Assembly: GCF_027887165.1 (NCBI RefSeq)
Contig: NC_077232.1
Coordinates: 5,120,683-5,184,682, forward strand
Origin: Monodelphis domestica
Taxonomy: Eukaryota > Chordata > Mammalia > Didelphimorphia > Didelphidae
Length of the DNA: 64,000 nt
Reading direction: 5' to 3'
The position numbers and the translations under genes are program-made. Within the stretch, counting starts at the first letter, position 1; each line of letters opens with the position of its first letter. The notes under the pieces were generated by a model. The model saw only the letters and a list, made by a program, of their open reading frames with translations, did not search any database and had not been told where the DNA came from. Of the stretch, positions 36,001-46,624 are shown in pieces.

Positions 36001-37229
36001 GCACCTAATGCTTGCAGAACTGAATCCAGACAGGATTCCCTCCACCTCTCCTCACGGGGTCCCTGGGTCTCTTCCTTGAGGACCCCAAGGTCCTTGTTGG
36101 GTTCCGACTCATCCTGTCGCCCCTATTTTCCAGGCCCTCCCTGCTGTAGGCCCACAGGGATGGTCCTTTCGCTTTTCTCCCCAGCACCTGGTCTGGCACT
36201 TCTGGGTGGGTGTCAAGGTCCTGTTTTCTGCACCTTCCAGAGCACTAGGATTCACTCAGACCAAGCTAGGAGGTCCCTGACATCTCTCTGGCTATTTCTG
36301 CATTGTGATTGAAGCGACAACCATAGATGGGGGTTTGGAAACCAGGAGAAGCCGAGCAGTGTGACAAGAGCCAGGCCTGGGGTATTCTGACCCTCAGGAG
36401 GTGAGCGGTGATGTCCTGGACCGACCTACCTCGTGAGAGAGTCTCAGCAGTGGCGCAAGGGGAAGGAAACGTCCTAACAATCACAGCTGTCCAAAAGCGG
36501 AACGGGCTTCCTCCAGGCCAGGTCCTCCCTCCAGCAAGCCTGACTCCTCGGTGACTCTGTAAGAGGAGATTCCTGCTCAGACACAAGCTGGACCCAAAGG
36601 GGCATCCCACAACTCACGGGCCATTGAGAAGACACAGTCTGCTCAGGGGCGCGGGCCCAGAGGGGACACGGCGCGAACCCTTGCCCTGTCCCAGCCAATG
36701 CCAGAGGTGGGGTCCAGTTTCCTGGTGAATGCCCTATCCGGGCCTCCCCCTTCCTCTAAAACCCTCCAGGGCCGTAGACAAGTGGCCTTACTGGGCCCTC
36801 CCCGCCTTCTTGGCCTCAGCCCCGACACCAGGAGCCCTCTGGCTGGGGGAGGATGAGCTGACCTTCCCCACAGCACCCCGCTTCTAACTTGGGCTGGCGG
36901 GGGCACTTGGACCAGCAGAGGCCCCGGGGTCAGCCTTCCTGACCTTTGCTCTGCTCCTCCCTGAACACGGTCAGAGCCTGCCTTCCTTCCCACACCTGCG
37001 CACCTCCCGCACCTCTGACCTGGCCCTGAACGAGGGCTGGGCTTTGCCTTCCTTGGCATGGCCTCCTCCAAGGCCGCCTCCTCAATGGGCACTCTGCTGG
37101 GCACCTCTGGACCCACGCCAGCCTGGGGCCGGACGTGGGCAGCCCAGACCCTTGCCAGGTTGGTGTCAAGCGGGAACGGCTCAGGAACCCCAAGGACACT
37201 TGATCCACCCCACCCCACCCACCCCGGCG
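36001..37229. other. GC-rich flank of the CpG island
   Basis: GC content rises steadily toward the island. Long reading frames here (for example 36643-37218 minus) are a product of GC-rich composition, not exons. Within the inferred PPP6R3 gene this is the start of intron 1. Confidence 0.5.
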
Positions 37230-37755
37230 GGGCCAGCCATGCCCGCTACTCCGAGAGGTCTCAATTTCCCCTCTTGCAAAAGGGTGGGGGGGTCGGAGGG
37301 GGCGCCTCAGGGAAGGGGAAGTCCCTCCAACTCGGTGCCCCGGCCCCGCCCCCAAGGCAGCCTCGGGACAGGGAGTCAGGGGGCGGGGCCGAGCGCCCCC
37401 TCCCCCTACGGAGGGCAGGGCCAGGTCCGGGTCCGAGCGCAGCAGGAGGGCAGCGCAGGCCCCGTCCTCAAGGGCCTACACCGGCCGCGCGGCAGGCCCA
37501 GGGAGAGGGGGGGAAGGATAGTAACGTCACTAATGGCCACTAAGTAGGCCGAGGAAAGACTGCCGGGGTCCGAGGCAACCTCCCTCCCGTCAGGAAGGCC
37601 TCCCCCTCCCCGAGCTCCCTGCTCCGGGCCCGGCCTGGCCTCCGGGGCGCCTGACTGACGGGGAGGCTCCGGCGGGTCCCGCGCCCTCCCGCCCCCAGCC
37701 CGACCCGGCCCGGCCCGGCCCTGCCGCGCGCGCCCCGACCCGCCCGCCCGCTCAC

Positions 37756-37860
37756 CCGGCCCTGCCGCTGGCTGCGCTCAGGCGCGAAGCGCGCTCCCCG
37801 ACACCATCCGCGAAGCGCCCAAAATGGCGGCGTCCCCAGCCAGCAGGCCCGGAGCTCCCC
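37756..37860 (-). other. PPP6R3: Candidate non-coding first exon of PPP6R3
   Basis: On the minus strand a GC-rich segment contains CGCCGCCATTTTGGGCGC (YY1-type, often at transcription starts). It runs to a good splice donor, CCGG|GTGAGCGG, with the exon ending at 37756. No ATG-led reading frame of note is present, as expected for a 5' UTR exon. PPP6R3 encodes a regulatory subunit of protein phosphatase 6 and in mammals follows LRP5 tail-to-head on the same strand about 10-15 kb away, which matches this position. The donor and motif are seen; the gene identity is inferred from synteny, since no PPP6R3 coding exon lies in the window. The 5' end is approximate. Confidence 0.5.
37821..37831 (+). 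promoter_or_regulatory. YY1-type element (AAAATGGCGGC)
   Basis: The sequence AAAATGGCGGC matches the YY1 consensus and is common within a few tens of bases of the start of TATA-less housekeeping genes. It lies inside the candidate first exon, in reverse orientation relative to it. Confidence 0.5.
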
Positions 37861-37895
37861 CCCTTGGCTTCCGCCCGCCCCCGGACGGCATTCGC

Positions 37896-38256
37896 CCAAT
37901 CACCTTTCAGGCGCCGCCCCCAGAGTCACGCTCATTGGGGGGAATCTCCCAGCCCTAATTTCTATTGGGTTTCCCGGAGGTTGCAGAAGCCTTCCGTCCA
38001 TTGGGCGAGAGCGTCCATCAATCAAATACTCAGAGCGCATTCTTTTCCTATGGACTTGACGGATCCGGAAGCTCGGGCTGGAGGGGTCGGAAAACAGCAA
38101 ATGAGAAGTAGGAAGAAGACTCTCGAGTTCCCCTTCCGCCTTAGCAACAGCGGAGCCCCGAGTTGACAGACAAGTCGATCGCCCAGTCGGTATACACGCT
38201 GCTTTTTAAAAATAAATCGAGCTTGGCCAATCCCAGTTTCCAAGCAGGCAGCCAAT
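37896..38256. promoter_or_regulatory. Cluster of six CCAAT boxes
   Basis: CCAAT pentamers occur on the plus strand at 37896-37900, 38227-38231 and 38252-38256. They occur on the minus strand (as ATTGG) at 37934-37938, 37964-37968 and 38000-38004. Six in 361 bp, with spacings of about 30 bp among the first four, fit an NF-Y-driven CpG island promoter just upstream of the candidate minus-strand start. Confidence 0.6.
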
Positions 38257-38370
38257 GAAGACCCGACGATGCGGGCGGAGGCAGGCGGGCGGGCGGGCCT
38301 CGAGCGGGGACGCTGGGCCACGATGACGTGATCCGAATGTGTGCAACCACGCGCTATCACTTCCCGGCAC

Positions 38371-38443
38371 GGGGAATTAGCTCAAATGGTAGAGCGCTCG
38401 CTTAGCATGCGAGAGGTAGCGGGATCGATGCCCGCATTCTCCA
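38371..38443 (+). tRNA. tRNA-Ala (anticodon AGC)
   Basis: A complete 73-nt cloverleaf without intron. The acceptor stem GGGGAAT pairs with ATTCTCC and includes the G3-U70 wobble pair that identifies tRNA-Ala, with discriminator A. The D stem is GCTC/GAGC, the anticodon stem CTCGC/GCGAG with loop TTAGCAT (AGC at 38404-38406), and the T stem GCGGG/CCCGC. The A box (TAGCTCAAATGG) and B box (GGGATCGATGCC) are intact and a TTTT terminator follows. Unlike the SINE-borne tRNA relics here, all stems pair, so it is probably a functional gene decoding GCU and, by inosine, GCC. It reads away from the inferred PPP6R3 start. Confidence 0.97.
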
Positions 38444-38450
38444 GCCTCGC

Positions 38451-38454
38451 TTTT
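38451..38454 (+). terminator. Pol III terminator of tRNA-Ala
   Basis: A TTTT run begins 8 nt after the tRNA 3' end, in the usual position for RNA polymerase III termination. Confidence 0.8.
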
Positions 38455-38700
38455 GGCGGGGGAACGGAGGGGCCCGAGGCGCGGGGCATTCGACCTCGGT
38501 GGTCACCGTTCCCCCTTTTGCCGCGGGCGCCCCTTAAATACACAACCGTCATAATGGGGGCTCGCGCGCTCTCATTTTACCCTAGGGGAGATGGAAGTCG
38601 AGAAAAAGCGGATCCCCTCCCGGGTTCCGATCGCGGTCCGAGGCTTCCCGGAGTCCCTCAATGCGCAGGCTCGACTCTGCCCCGCGGTGGGGGGTGGGGA

Positions 38701-41035
38701 GTGGGTGCCAAGTTCGAATGCTGCCTCGAGCCCTGGGTAGAGGGCTCCATCTGGTAGAGACCAGCCCCGCCAGGGGTCGTGGGGATCGAGGATTGATCCG
38801 TCTACAAATCTGCCCAAGTTCCTGCCAGCGCTGAGAATCCCAGGGGAGCCTGAGCCCCCTGGGCTAACCTAGGCGGGGGCAGGGACTGTGGTCACCCCCG
38901 TTTTAAAGGTGAGACAGGCAGGGTGAAGTGACTAGCCCAGGGTCACCCAGTTAGGAAGTCTGTTTCAGTGCAGTGGGTGGAGCCAGGGCCCAAAGTCAGG
39001 GAGACCCCCCCAAAGATGGGGCCAGACTGAAGCAGCGATATAGACAAACAGACCTGTGGGTGCTGCACCTCCTGGGGTCACCCATCCTACAGCAGCCAGG
39101 GCTTTGGGGTGACGGAGAGTTGGGGAAGCCCCGTCCCATCCCTCCTGGGCCCCCCACGGTCCATCGCCCCCATATCAGGGGCGGAACCTTTCCTGGGTCT
39201 GTTAGCTGGGGGGGGGGGCAAGACTGGGGGGGCCTCCCTGCAGGGTCCCCCTGAGGCTGACGGCCCCAGAAGGAGCCCCATGTGACCCGGTGAGGCCCCA
39301 GGCTCCAGCTCCTCCCAGGACTCTCGATCCCCTCCTCCATCCCCCTTCCTGGGTGCAGGCCGGCCCCTAGCGGGGCGCTGCAGGAGGAAGCGGGCAGAGC
39401 CGGAGCCGGGTCTGTCCCAGGAACAAGGCAGCTGCGGAAGAGGATGAGGAGGACCCAGCCTGCCGCGCCCTGTCCTGTCGGCCTGGGAAGCTGGGGGGGG
39501 GGGGGGGGGGGGGCGGGGGCGGGCAGGGCCTTCCCTGCCAGAGAAGGGGGGGTGACTGCAGGGGGCCCGAGGAGGCTCCCGCCCACCCTCGGGCCAGCTT
39601 CCCGGCCAGCCTGAGCTCCCTGCAGGACTTTGTGAGGGGGGAGGGGGCGGCAACCTTCATAGTGATAACTAGGAATGACACCCTCACTCTCACTCCGCAG
39701 CCCCCACTGGCTCCCCTTTGCCTCCTTTTGGTTTTCGTGCTGGGGGCCCCCAGGCCTGGGCCCCGACCCCTGCCCTTCCCCTCACCCCACTCCCGGGCCA
39801 TCAGACAAAGCCTTCCCTTCTCTCTCCTCTCACTGTTAAGTGACTTGGCCAAGGTCATACAGCCCGTGTGTGGTCGAATTTGAACTCGGATCCCAGGGAC
39901 TCTTTTCTGCAATGCCCTCCGCTGCTGAGGGCAGCTCCAGGCGGAGGCTGAGTGACCAGCCCTGGCACCGACTGAATGGAGTTAGAGGAGGGCAGCTGCC
40001 AGCCCAGGGCAGGGAGAGGGGGCTAGAAGGGAGCCCCCACCGGGGCCAGGCCTCCCCTGCTTGTCGGGGACTCTCCTGATCTCCGCCAGCGGACCAGGGG
40101 CCCATCTGCAGGGACTCCAGGTGGCCTGAAGAGGAGGCAGCGAGGACTGCTCCCAGTCACACAGACCATAATAAGCAGGATCTGAACCCGACACCTTCCC
40201 CAGGGCTCCCTGAGGTGGCGCTTGTGTCCCGTGGGGAAGCCTTTGGTCCCAGGCAGGGCACCTCAGGGACATCAATAGGAACACCCTGAGCCCTGGAGAC
40301 TTTTCATCCCAGTAACTGGGACAAGGCCACCAGGGAGTCCTGGGTTCAAATCCTGCTTCAGCTAACCAGCTGCCCACGTAGAGACAAGTTTGTTAACCTG
40401 TCAAGCCTCAGACAGCGAGTATGGAAGGAATCGGTCTGGTTTCTGGGCCGGCCTCCACCCCCTCAGCAGGTCCACAGGAAGTTCTGCTCCCCAAAGAACC
40501 AGGCAACTGGTCAGGGTCCGTCTACTCTGGATTCGAACCCAGATCTCCGGATGACTCCTGGGCTGAAATCTCTCACCTTGGCTCCGCCTGGCCTCAGAAA
40601 GGGGGAGTCTGGAGCAGACAGAGCCTGAGGGGGGATGGAATGGGGACGGGAGCAAAGGCGGAGAGGGCAGGAGGGGAGTCCCGGCTCTCCCCCAGGGCTA
40701 AGGGACACCGCTGGCCCTCCTGAGCTTCCTGTGGGCCCCTCCAAGGCCCAGGCCACACCCGAGCCCCTTCCTGGAGGAGGGCCTCCCAAGAAATCTCCGG
40801 CCTGGACCAGGGAGGTTTGGCCACTGGATGGCAGCCGCCACCAAGAGCCCAGAGCAGCACCAGGGACTGCCTGGCTGTGGGCGGGACTGCAGGCGGCCAT
40901 TCTCATCCGCTGGGCAGAGCTGGCTCAGAGTCCAGCCAGCTCCGTTCTAGCCCCGGAGGATCCCGGCACCCAGAACAGGGCCAGGGCTGGCATTGTGAGG
41001 GCAGCCGAGGCAAGAACGCCCCACAAGGGACGGGG
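38701..41035. other. Intergenic GC-rich DNA with SINE scraps
   Basis: MIR/SINE remnants occur at 38905-38965 (minus), 39833-39930 (minus; GTGACTTGGCCAAGGTCATA), 40130-40205 (minus) and 40290-40420 (plus). A G21 homopolymer starts at 39493. No coding evidence was found despite long frames on both strands. Confidence 0.5.
39493..39529 (+). repeat. Poly-G tract
   Basis: Twenty-one G in a row (39493-39513) followed by C, GGGGG, C, GGG. It can form a G-quadruplex and is a likely site of length error in the assembly. Confidence 0.9.
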
Positions 41036-41205
41036 GCGGCCAGGTGGTGCACTGGACCCGGAGTCAAGAAGCTTCAGCCCATTGGCTGCGTGACCCTGGG
41101 CAAGTCCCTGCACCCCGTTTGCCTCAGTTTCCTCATTTGCAGAAGGAAACAGCCAACCACTCCAGTGTCTTTGCCAAGAAAAGCCCAAGTGAGGTGAGAA
41201 GAGTA
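41036..41205 (+). mobile_element. MAR1-type SINE
   Basis: GGGCGGCCAGGTGGTGCACT head, GCGTGACCCTGGGCAAGTCC, TTTGCCTCAGTTTCCTCATT, CAACCACTCCAGTGTCTTTG and CCAAGAAAAGCCCAAGTGAG. Shortened by internal deletion. Confidence 0.85.
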
Positions 41206-42049
41206 AAGGGGAAGATGCTGTCAGGAAACAATGGCCAGGACGTTTTACAGTTAAAGAAGATTCGGAGGTGGCTGAAGGGCAACAACAGGAAGAGAGGAGG
41301 GAGGGAGGGAGGACGCGGGCAGCACTTGGGGAATGAGGAAAGGATTCCAGCAGAAGCTGGTACATGAGCTTCATCCTAAAGGAAAAGTGGGAGTCCGGGG
41401 CAGAAGAAAAGGAGGGTGCTTCAGGCATGGGGCACAGCCAGCACAAAGGCTTGGTATGAAGAACAGAGAGGAGGAGGTGATGTCCAAAGAGCTAGGAAAA
41501 AGAGTGGGGCAGAAAGGGAAGGGTTTTAGGAGCGGAGCAGAGGAATTTCTTTCCTATCCTAGCAGCAACAAGGCGCCTCTGGAGTTGACCAAGCAGGAAC
41601 CATGGAAGATCCCACCATCATCAGTGTAGGATAGACTGGAGTGGGAGGAGACGAGAGGCAGAGTAGCAGTCTGAAAGCTGCTGCCCTAATCTGGGGAGAG
41701 CTGACGGGGACCTCTCTCCCTCTTGTTCCCACGGGGATTCCAAGTTGCTTTGGCTTCTGTCCAAAAGACCCCCTGGAGGGTCCTCCCTGCAGGAGGGGTC
41801 ATGCAGAGGCAGGCTCTCTGCTCAGCCAAGCCAAATGCATTGTGGGTAGATGGAGCAAGGATCCAAAGTGTCCACTCTTGGGTCTGCCGAGAGGAAGTGG
41901 AAGGTGGCAGAGTGGTCCTGGAGGAGCTGCATCCTGGCTTTCAAATCACCCTGTGACTGAGAGTCAAATTAGACAGGTGTAACCTGCTTTGGCCACAGAG
42001 AGCACCATAGAAAGGTGATGGTGATGAAGGTAATGATGGGCATGATGAA
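41206..42049 (-). mobile_element. L2 LINE (antisense), diverged
   Basis: GGGAATGAGGAAAGGATTCC, AGCAGAAGCTGGTACATGAG, GGGCACAGCCAGCACAAAGG and GCCTCTGGAGTTGACC (41330-41590) follow L2 in reverse. The flanking parts to 42049 are uncertain. Confidence 0.55.
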
Positions 42050-42382
42050 AGGGATCTAGGCAGCTCAGGGGATTGAGAGTGTAGCCGAGAGATGGGAGGT
42101 CCTGGGTTCAAGAATTCTGGCCTTAAAGGAGAGCCATAACCTGAATCATTGCCTGGGGGGAGAGGGAGGGAGAAAAGCTGAATTCTAAAATGTCGAAAAA
42201 CAATTGTCAAAAATTATTTCTACATATACGTGAAAAAGAAAAGAAAGAAGGAAATCTGGCCTCAGGTACTCCCTAGCAGGGAGACCCTGGACAAGTCACC
42301 TAATCCCCATTGCCTCACACAATTTTCTGCCTTGGAACCAATGCACAGGATTGATTCTAAGAAGGAAGGTAATAAATAAATA
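42050..42382 (+). mobile_element. Marsupial SINE split by a truncated L1
   Basis: The head (CTAGGCAGCTCAGGGGATTG to GGGTTCAAGAATTCTGGCC, 42050-42122) and tail (GAAATCTGGCCTCAGGTACT to AAGAAGGAAGGTAATAAATA, 42251-42382) form one SINE. Confidence 0.88.
42123..42250 (+). mobile_element. Severely 5'-truncated LINE-1 tail
   Basis: It contains GAGAGGGAGGGAGAAAAGCT and AAAACAATTGTCAAAAATTA, the last about 100 bp of an L1 3' UTR, with an A-rich end. It is flanked by an 11-bp duplication with one mismatch, GAATTCTGGCC at 42112-42122 and GAAATCTGGCC at 42251-42261. Confidence 0.85.
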
Positions 42383-42512
42383 ATGGTGGTGGTGGTTATG
42401 CTAGTGATGATGATGGGGGAGGGGTTTGCCTGATTCCATCTTAGGCTCTCCGATTTTACTCTCTATATACTTTCCTGGTGACCCTGCTCTCTCCCAGTTT
42501 TAAAGAGTAGCC

Positions 42513-42912
42513 ACATGGGTACAATCGAATGTAATGGACTTCTCTACTAGCAGCAATGCAATGATCCAGAACATTCCAGAGGAATTTATGAGAAAGATGC
42601 TAACCACATCCAGAGGAAGAACTGTGGGAGCAGAAACACAGAAGAAAAACAACTGCTTGATCACATGGGTGGATGGCGATAGGATCCTGGATGTAGACTC
42701 TAAATGATCACCTTAATGCAAATATCAATAATATGGAAATAGGTCTGGATTGATGACACATGTCAAACCCGGTGGAATTGCTTGTCGGCTATGGGAAGGG
42801 GGGGGGGGGAAGGGAGGGAAAGAACATGAATCATGGAACCATGGGGAAATACTCTAAATTAATTAATTACATAAACATTTTCAATTAAAAAACTAAAAAT
42901 AAGATAAAAAAA
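42513..42912 (+). mobile_element. Young LINE-1 3' UTR, 5' truncated
   Basis: GGTACAATCGAATGTAATGG, CTTCTCTACTAGCAGCAATG, GAAAAACAACTGCTTGATCA, CTCTAAATGATCACCTTAAT, GGTGGAATTGCTTGTCGGCT, a poly-G block and ATTAATTAATTACATAAACA with an A-rich tail. It closely resembles the recent opossum L1 3' end and is among the least diverged repeats here. Confidence 0.92.
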
Positions 42913-42934
42913 GAATAGTAACAAGCAGATGGCT

Positions 42935-43700
42935 CCCAAATCCATCTCTCCAGCCGCCGTCTCCTCCTGAGGCTCCGTTTCACCAAGCGCCTACTGCATG
43001 TTTCCAGCCAGATGCCCAGAAGAGGTCTCAAGGTTGTCGTGAACTCGGTATCTTCCCCCACCAGCCTGGCCGTGTTCTGAGCTTCTCCGTTTCTGCTTAA
43101 GGCCCGGCTCTTCTTTCAAGCTCAAGCCCACATATACAATAAGTCACCGGATCATACTATTCTGCCCTTAGAGCCTCTCCCATGTCCTTTCTCTTCTCTG
43201 CCCCAGACACCCCCTAATTCAGCCTGTCAGGACCTCCCCACTGGCCAGTTACAACAGCTTCCTGGCTGGTCTCTCCCTTATCTAATGCATCTTTCCCAAA
43301 GCAGCAGAGATGATTTTCCAAAAGAAGAAATAACCCCCACGAGGGTGCCCAATGAACTACAGCAGTCCCCTGTGACGCCCAGGCTTAGAGACTCATTTGT
43401 CATTTGAAACTCTTCCTCATTAGACCCCAATTGCCTTTCCAATCTATTGCCCATCATGCCCTTCTCCTGACACTGTGTTTAGCCAAGCTGGTCTCTCTGA
43501 TCCCCTGCCCCACCATGTGGTAGCCTAATGCCTGCCTTGGCCCTGGCTGGCTCTGCTGCCTGGATCTCACTCTCTTCTCCTGGTCCTCGGAATCTCTGGC
43601 TTCCTTCAAGGCACAGAGCAGGCAGCACCTCCTCAGTGAGATCTTTCCTAATCTCTCCAACCATTGGAGTCCCCCCTCCAGGCACCTTGGATTCATTCTG
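42935..43700 (+). mobile_element. L2 LINE, ORF end and 3' UTR
   Basis: GATGGCTCCCAAATCCATCT, TTCCTGGCTGGTCTCTCCCT, AGACCCCAATTGCCTTTCCA, GCTGGTCTCTCTGATCCCCT, CTTCCTTCAAGGCACAGAGC and GTGAGATCTTTCCTAATCTC follow the L2 reading order over about 760 bp. Confidence 0.75.
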
Positions 43701-43870
43701 CAGATAACATGGTATAATATTATATTATATAATGGAATTCTAGAAACACCATATTATATAGTCACACACACACACACGCGCACCCCGCCTACTGCAGGCA
43801 GCCTATCAGCCTTTTAGGTGCAAAGACCATATTTTCACTTTAGGATCACTTTAATGGGAGGAAAATTTCC
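43701..43870. repeat. AT and CA simple repeats
   Basis: ATATTATATTATATAATGG at 43717-43735 and (CA)n at 43763-43778 separate the L2 and L1 copies. Confidence 0.7.
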
Positions 43871-46620
43871 CCATTCTACTTCTCCCCCCTTCTTTCGTGT
43901 CTCCCCTTTCTCACTCCTTCGCTCCAACATAATTGATTCACACTCATGTTTTCTATGGAGACGCCTTCTAACTCCCCAAAGGATAAAGTTCTAAGGAGTT
44001 ACAGGTATCATCTTCCCATGAGGGAATGTAAACAATTTAGCTTTATTGAGTTCCTTATGATTACTCTTTCATGTTTACCTTTGTATGCTTCTCAGTCTTG
44101 AGTCCTAGTGTCCAATTTTCTATTCAGCTCTGGGCTTTTCGTCAGGAATACCTGTAAGTCCTTTATTTCATTGAATACCCATTTTATTCCCTCTGAAGAA
44201 TTATACTTAAGTTTTGCTGAGTAAATTATTCTTGGTTGTAAGGTTAGCTCCTTTGCCCTCTGGAATATTATATTCCAAGCCCTCCAATCCTTTAATGTAG
44301 AAGCAGCTAAATCTTGTATGTTCCTGACTGTGGCTCCTGTGAAGATTGGATTTAGCTGTCTCCTGATTGTAACAATGAAGATACTTAGCTCTTCCTTTAT
44401 TGGAAAGATTGAATTGTAATCCACAATCTATTTTTAGATTTTGATCTACAAAAAGGTGGTAACTCAGTATTTAAAGTAGATCTACCCATTTTAACTACAA
44501 AAAAGGTATTAAGTAACTACAAAAGGTGAACTAACCAAAAAAGGTGTTAAGCAACCCCAAAAGATATAACCGAAGAAGGTATGAACGAAAGAATGGGCAG
44601 ACCTGGGGGAAAGTGTCTGATGTGATTGGTAGATGTGAAATTTAGGGAAGGTGACACAAGAGAAAAAGATCTTTAAAAAGAGACCCAGAGGGCAGAAGAG
44701 GAGATATTCGATTGAATAATCAATTTGAGGAGATCGAAGAGCTCTCTGACTTGGAGGAGAGACTAGAAGACAGACACCCAGACAGTCACCATTGGTGAGT
44801 GAAAGGCTGACTTAGTGACCCCCACCTTTCTGGAGACATAAAGCCTCCAGGAAAGGACCATCATCTTGAGACTCTTTTCCCTGATTTGGGCCTTAGTATT
44901 TCTACCTGACTAAGAGGAAGCCAGAGTTTACTCTCTCTCTCCCCTTTTCTCTCTTCCTTAATATCTTCCCTCTATTGTAAATAAACTACCATAAATTCCA
45001 TTTACTTTAAAGTAATTCATTTTGGGGATTTAGAAATTAAATCCCTGGCAACCACCTAACTAATATATTCAGAGGCCAACCACAATTAAATTCAACACTC
45101 CACAATATCTGAATTCTTTATTTTTGGCTGTTCGTGATTTTCTCTCCCTGACCTGGGAATTCTAAAATTTGGCTATAATATTCCCAAGAGTTTTCATTTT
45201 TGGATCGCTTTCAAGATGTGAGTGATAGATTTTTTTCAATTTCTACTTAAAATCTGGATCTAAGATACTGGGGCACTTATTCTACCTAATTTTATGAAAT
45301 ATATCTAGCTACCGTTTTCTGATCTTGACATTCAAGTAATATAGTAATTCTTAAATTCTCTCTTCAACCTATTTTCCAAGTCAATTTCCCCCCGATATTT
45401 CAGATTTTCTTCTATTTTTATATTCTTTGCTTTATTTTATTGCTTCTTGATGTCTGATAGAGTACATTAGCTTCCATTTGCCCAATTCTGATTTTTAAGA
45501 AATTATTTTCTTCATGTAGGTTTTATACCTCTTTTCCCATTTGACTGCTTTTTAAGAAGTCTTTTTTTCCAATGAATTTTTGTACCTCTTTTATCACTTA
45601 GTCAATTCTGCTTTTAAGATGTTATTTTCTTCCGTTTATTTTTGTGCCTTTTTACCAAGCTGGTAAGGTTTTTTTTTCATAATTTTCTTGCATTATTCTC
45701 ATTTTTTTTCTCAATTTTCCTGCTCCTACTCATTTCTTTAACACTTCTACAAATACTTGTTGGGCTTAGGTTCAATTAGCATTTTTCTCTGAGGCATTTT
45801 TGTAGCTGTTTTCACATTGTTGTCTTCTGAATTTATTATGTCTTATCTTCTTTGCTACCATAATAGCTTTTTTATGGTCATATTCTTTTTTTGTCATTAT
45901 TGTTTGCTCAGTTTCCAGCCAATTTTTTTTTCATTGAACTTTATGTTAAAGTTTGACTCTGCTCACTTGGGAGGGGTAAAAAGACACTGTGCCCAAGCTT
46001 CAGACTTTTTCTATACTGCTGTTTTCAGAGCTGGTTCTGAAGGTCTGCAAGTTTTCAGAGCATCCAAGGGTGAGATCTGGGGAGAGGAATAGTTACTGCT
46101 CAACTCGTCTATGTTCTTATCTTTACAATGCCATCAGAGCTAGCTCTGCTTTCAATTCTTCAAGGGTGGTATGATATAAAGAGACATGTATTTAATACTC
46201 TCCTGGCCTGTGCTCTGGTCTGTGAGTAACCTTAAGCAGGTCCCCTGCTCCACTGTGCTACTAGTGCTCCTCCTCACCCTGTGATCAGGACCTCTGACTG
46301 CAACCTGGATCTGTGTATGGGCAACACAGTCAGCAAAGGGACCCTTGTAATCTCCTTCTGAGCAGTTGTCCTATGCCCTCTTACCATCTGCACCTGAGAG
46401 TTCCAGAAGCCTTGGCTGCTGTTTCAGCTCTGCCCAAGGCCTGTTGTAGTGGTGGCTCCTGCCCTGCCCTGTGCTCCACCTCCACCCCAGTGCACTAGAT
46501 CCCTTGTGCTGGCCATCCAAGCTGTATCCACTGTGCTACCTAACTGTTCATGTGGTACCTCAGAGTCCTTTTTCATTTGCAGTGAGTTGGAGCATTTGTA
46601 TACAACTATAGATAGCTTCA
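43871..46620 (-). mobile_element. LINE-1 5' portion: 5' UTR and ORF1, interrupted
   Basis: Read on the minus strand, a GC-richer 5' UTR (46620-46050) leads into the ORF1 coiled coil (about 46000-45115, seen as repeated lysine/glutamate-rich heptads with frameshifts). The C-terminal domain follows at 44424-44092, including LKDWRAWNIIFQRAKELTLQ, PRIIYSAKLKYNSSEGIKWV and KDLQVFLTKSPELNRKLDTR. Between the two lies an LTR-like insert. ORF2 does not follow, so this is a 5' fragment, not active. Confidence 0.82.
44428..45102 (+). mobile_element. Solo LTR-like insertion inside L1 ORF1
   Basis: About 675 bp interrupts the L1 reading at 44424/45110. It has a TATA-like TTTAAAA at 44672-44678, an AATAAA at 44980-44985, and ends CCCTGGCAACCACCTAACTA to AATTAAATTCAACA, the shape of an endogenous retrovirus LTR. 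TCCACAAT occurs on both sides (44420-44427 and 45102-45109). No viral gene is present. The exact ends are unsettled because a TG start is not obvious. Confidence 0.6.
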
Positions 46621-46624
46621 ATTT

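Larger units (their letters stand above)
37230..38700. promoter_or_regulatory. CpG island promoter (inferred PPP6R3 start, plus tRNA gene)
   Basis: This is the GC-richest, most CpG-dense stretch of the left two thirds of the window and is largely free of transposons. It contains SP-type GGGCGG and CCCGCC boxes, six CCAAT boxes, a TGACGTGA ATF/CREB-like site at 38324-38331, the YY1-type element and the tRNA-Ala gene. The mix indicates an active housekeeping promoter reading to the left on the minus strand, with a Pol III gene reading right. Confidence 0.8.

Noticed and set aside
36643-37547. Frames of 141-191 codons on both strands in the GC-rich island flank
   Set aside because: GC-rich DNA lacks stop codons by chance. 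The frames overlap on both strands, show no family motif and have no splice context.
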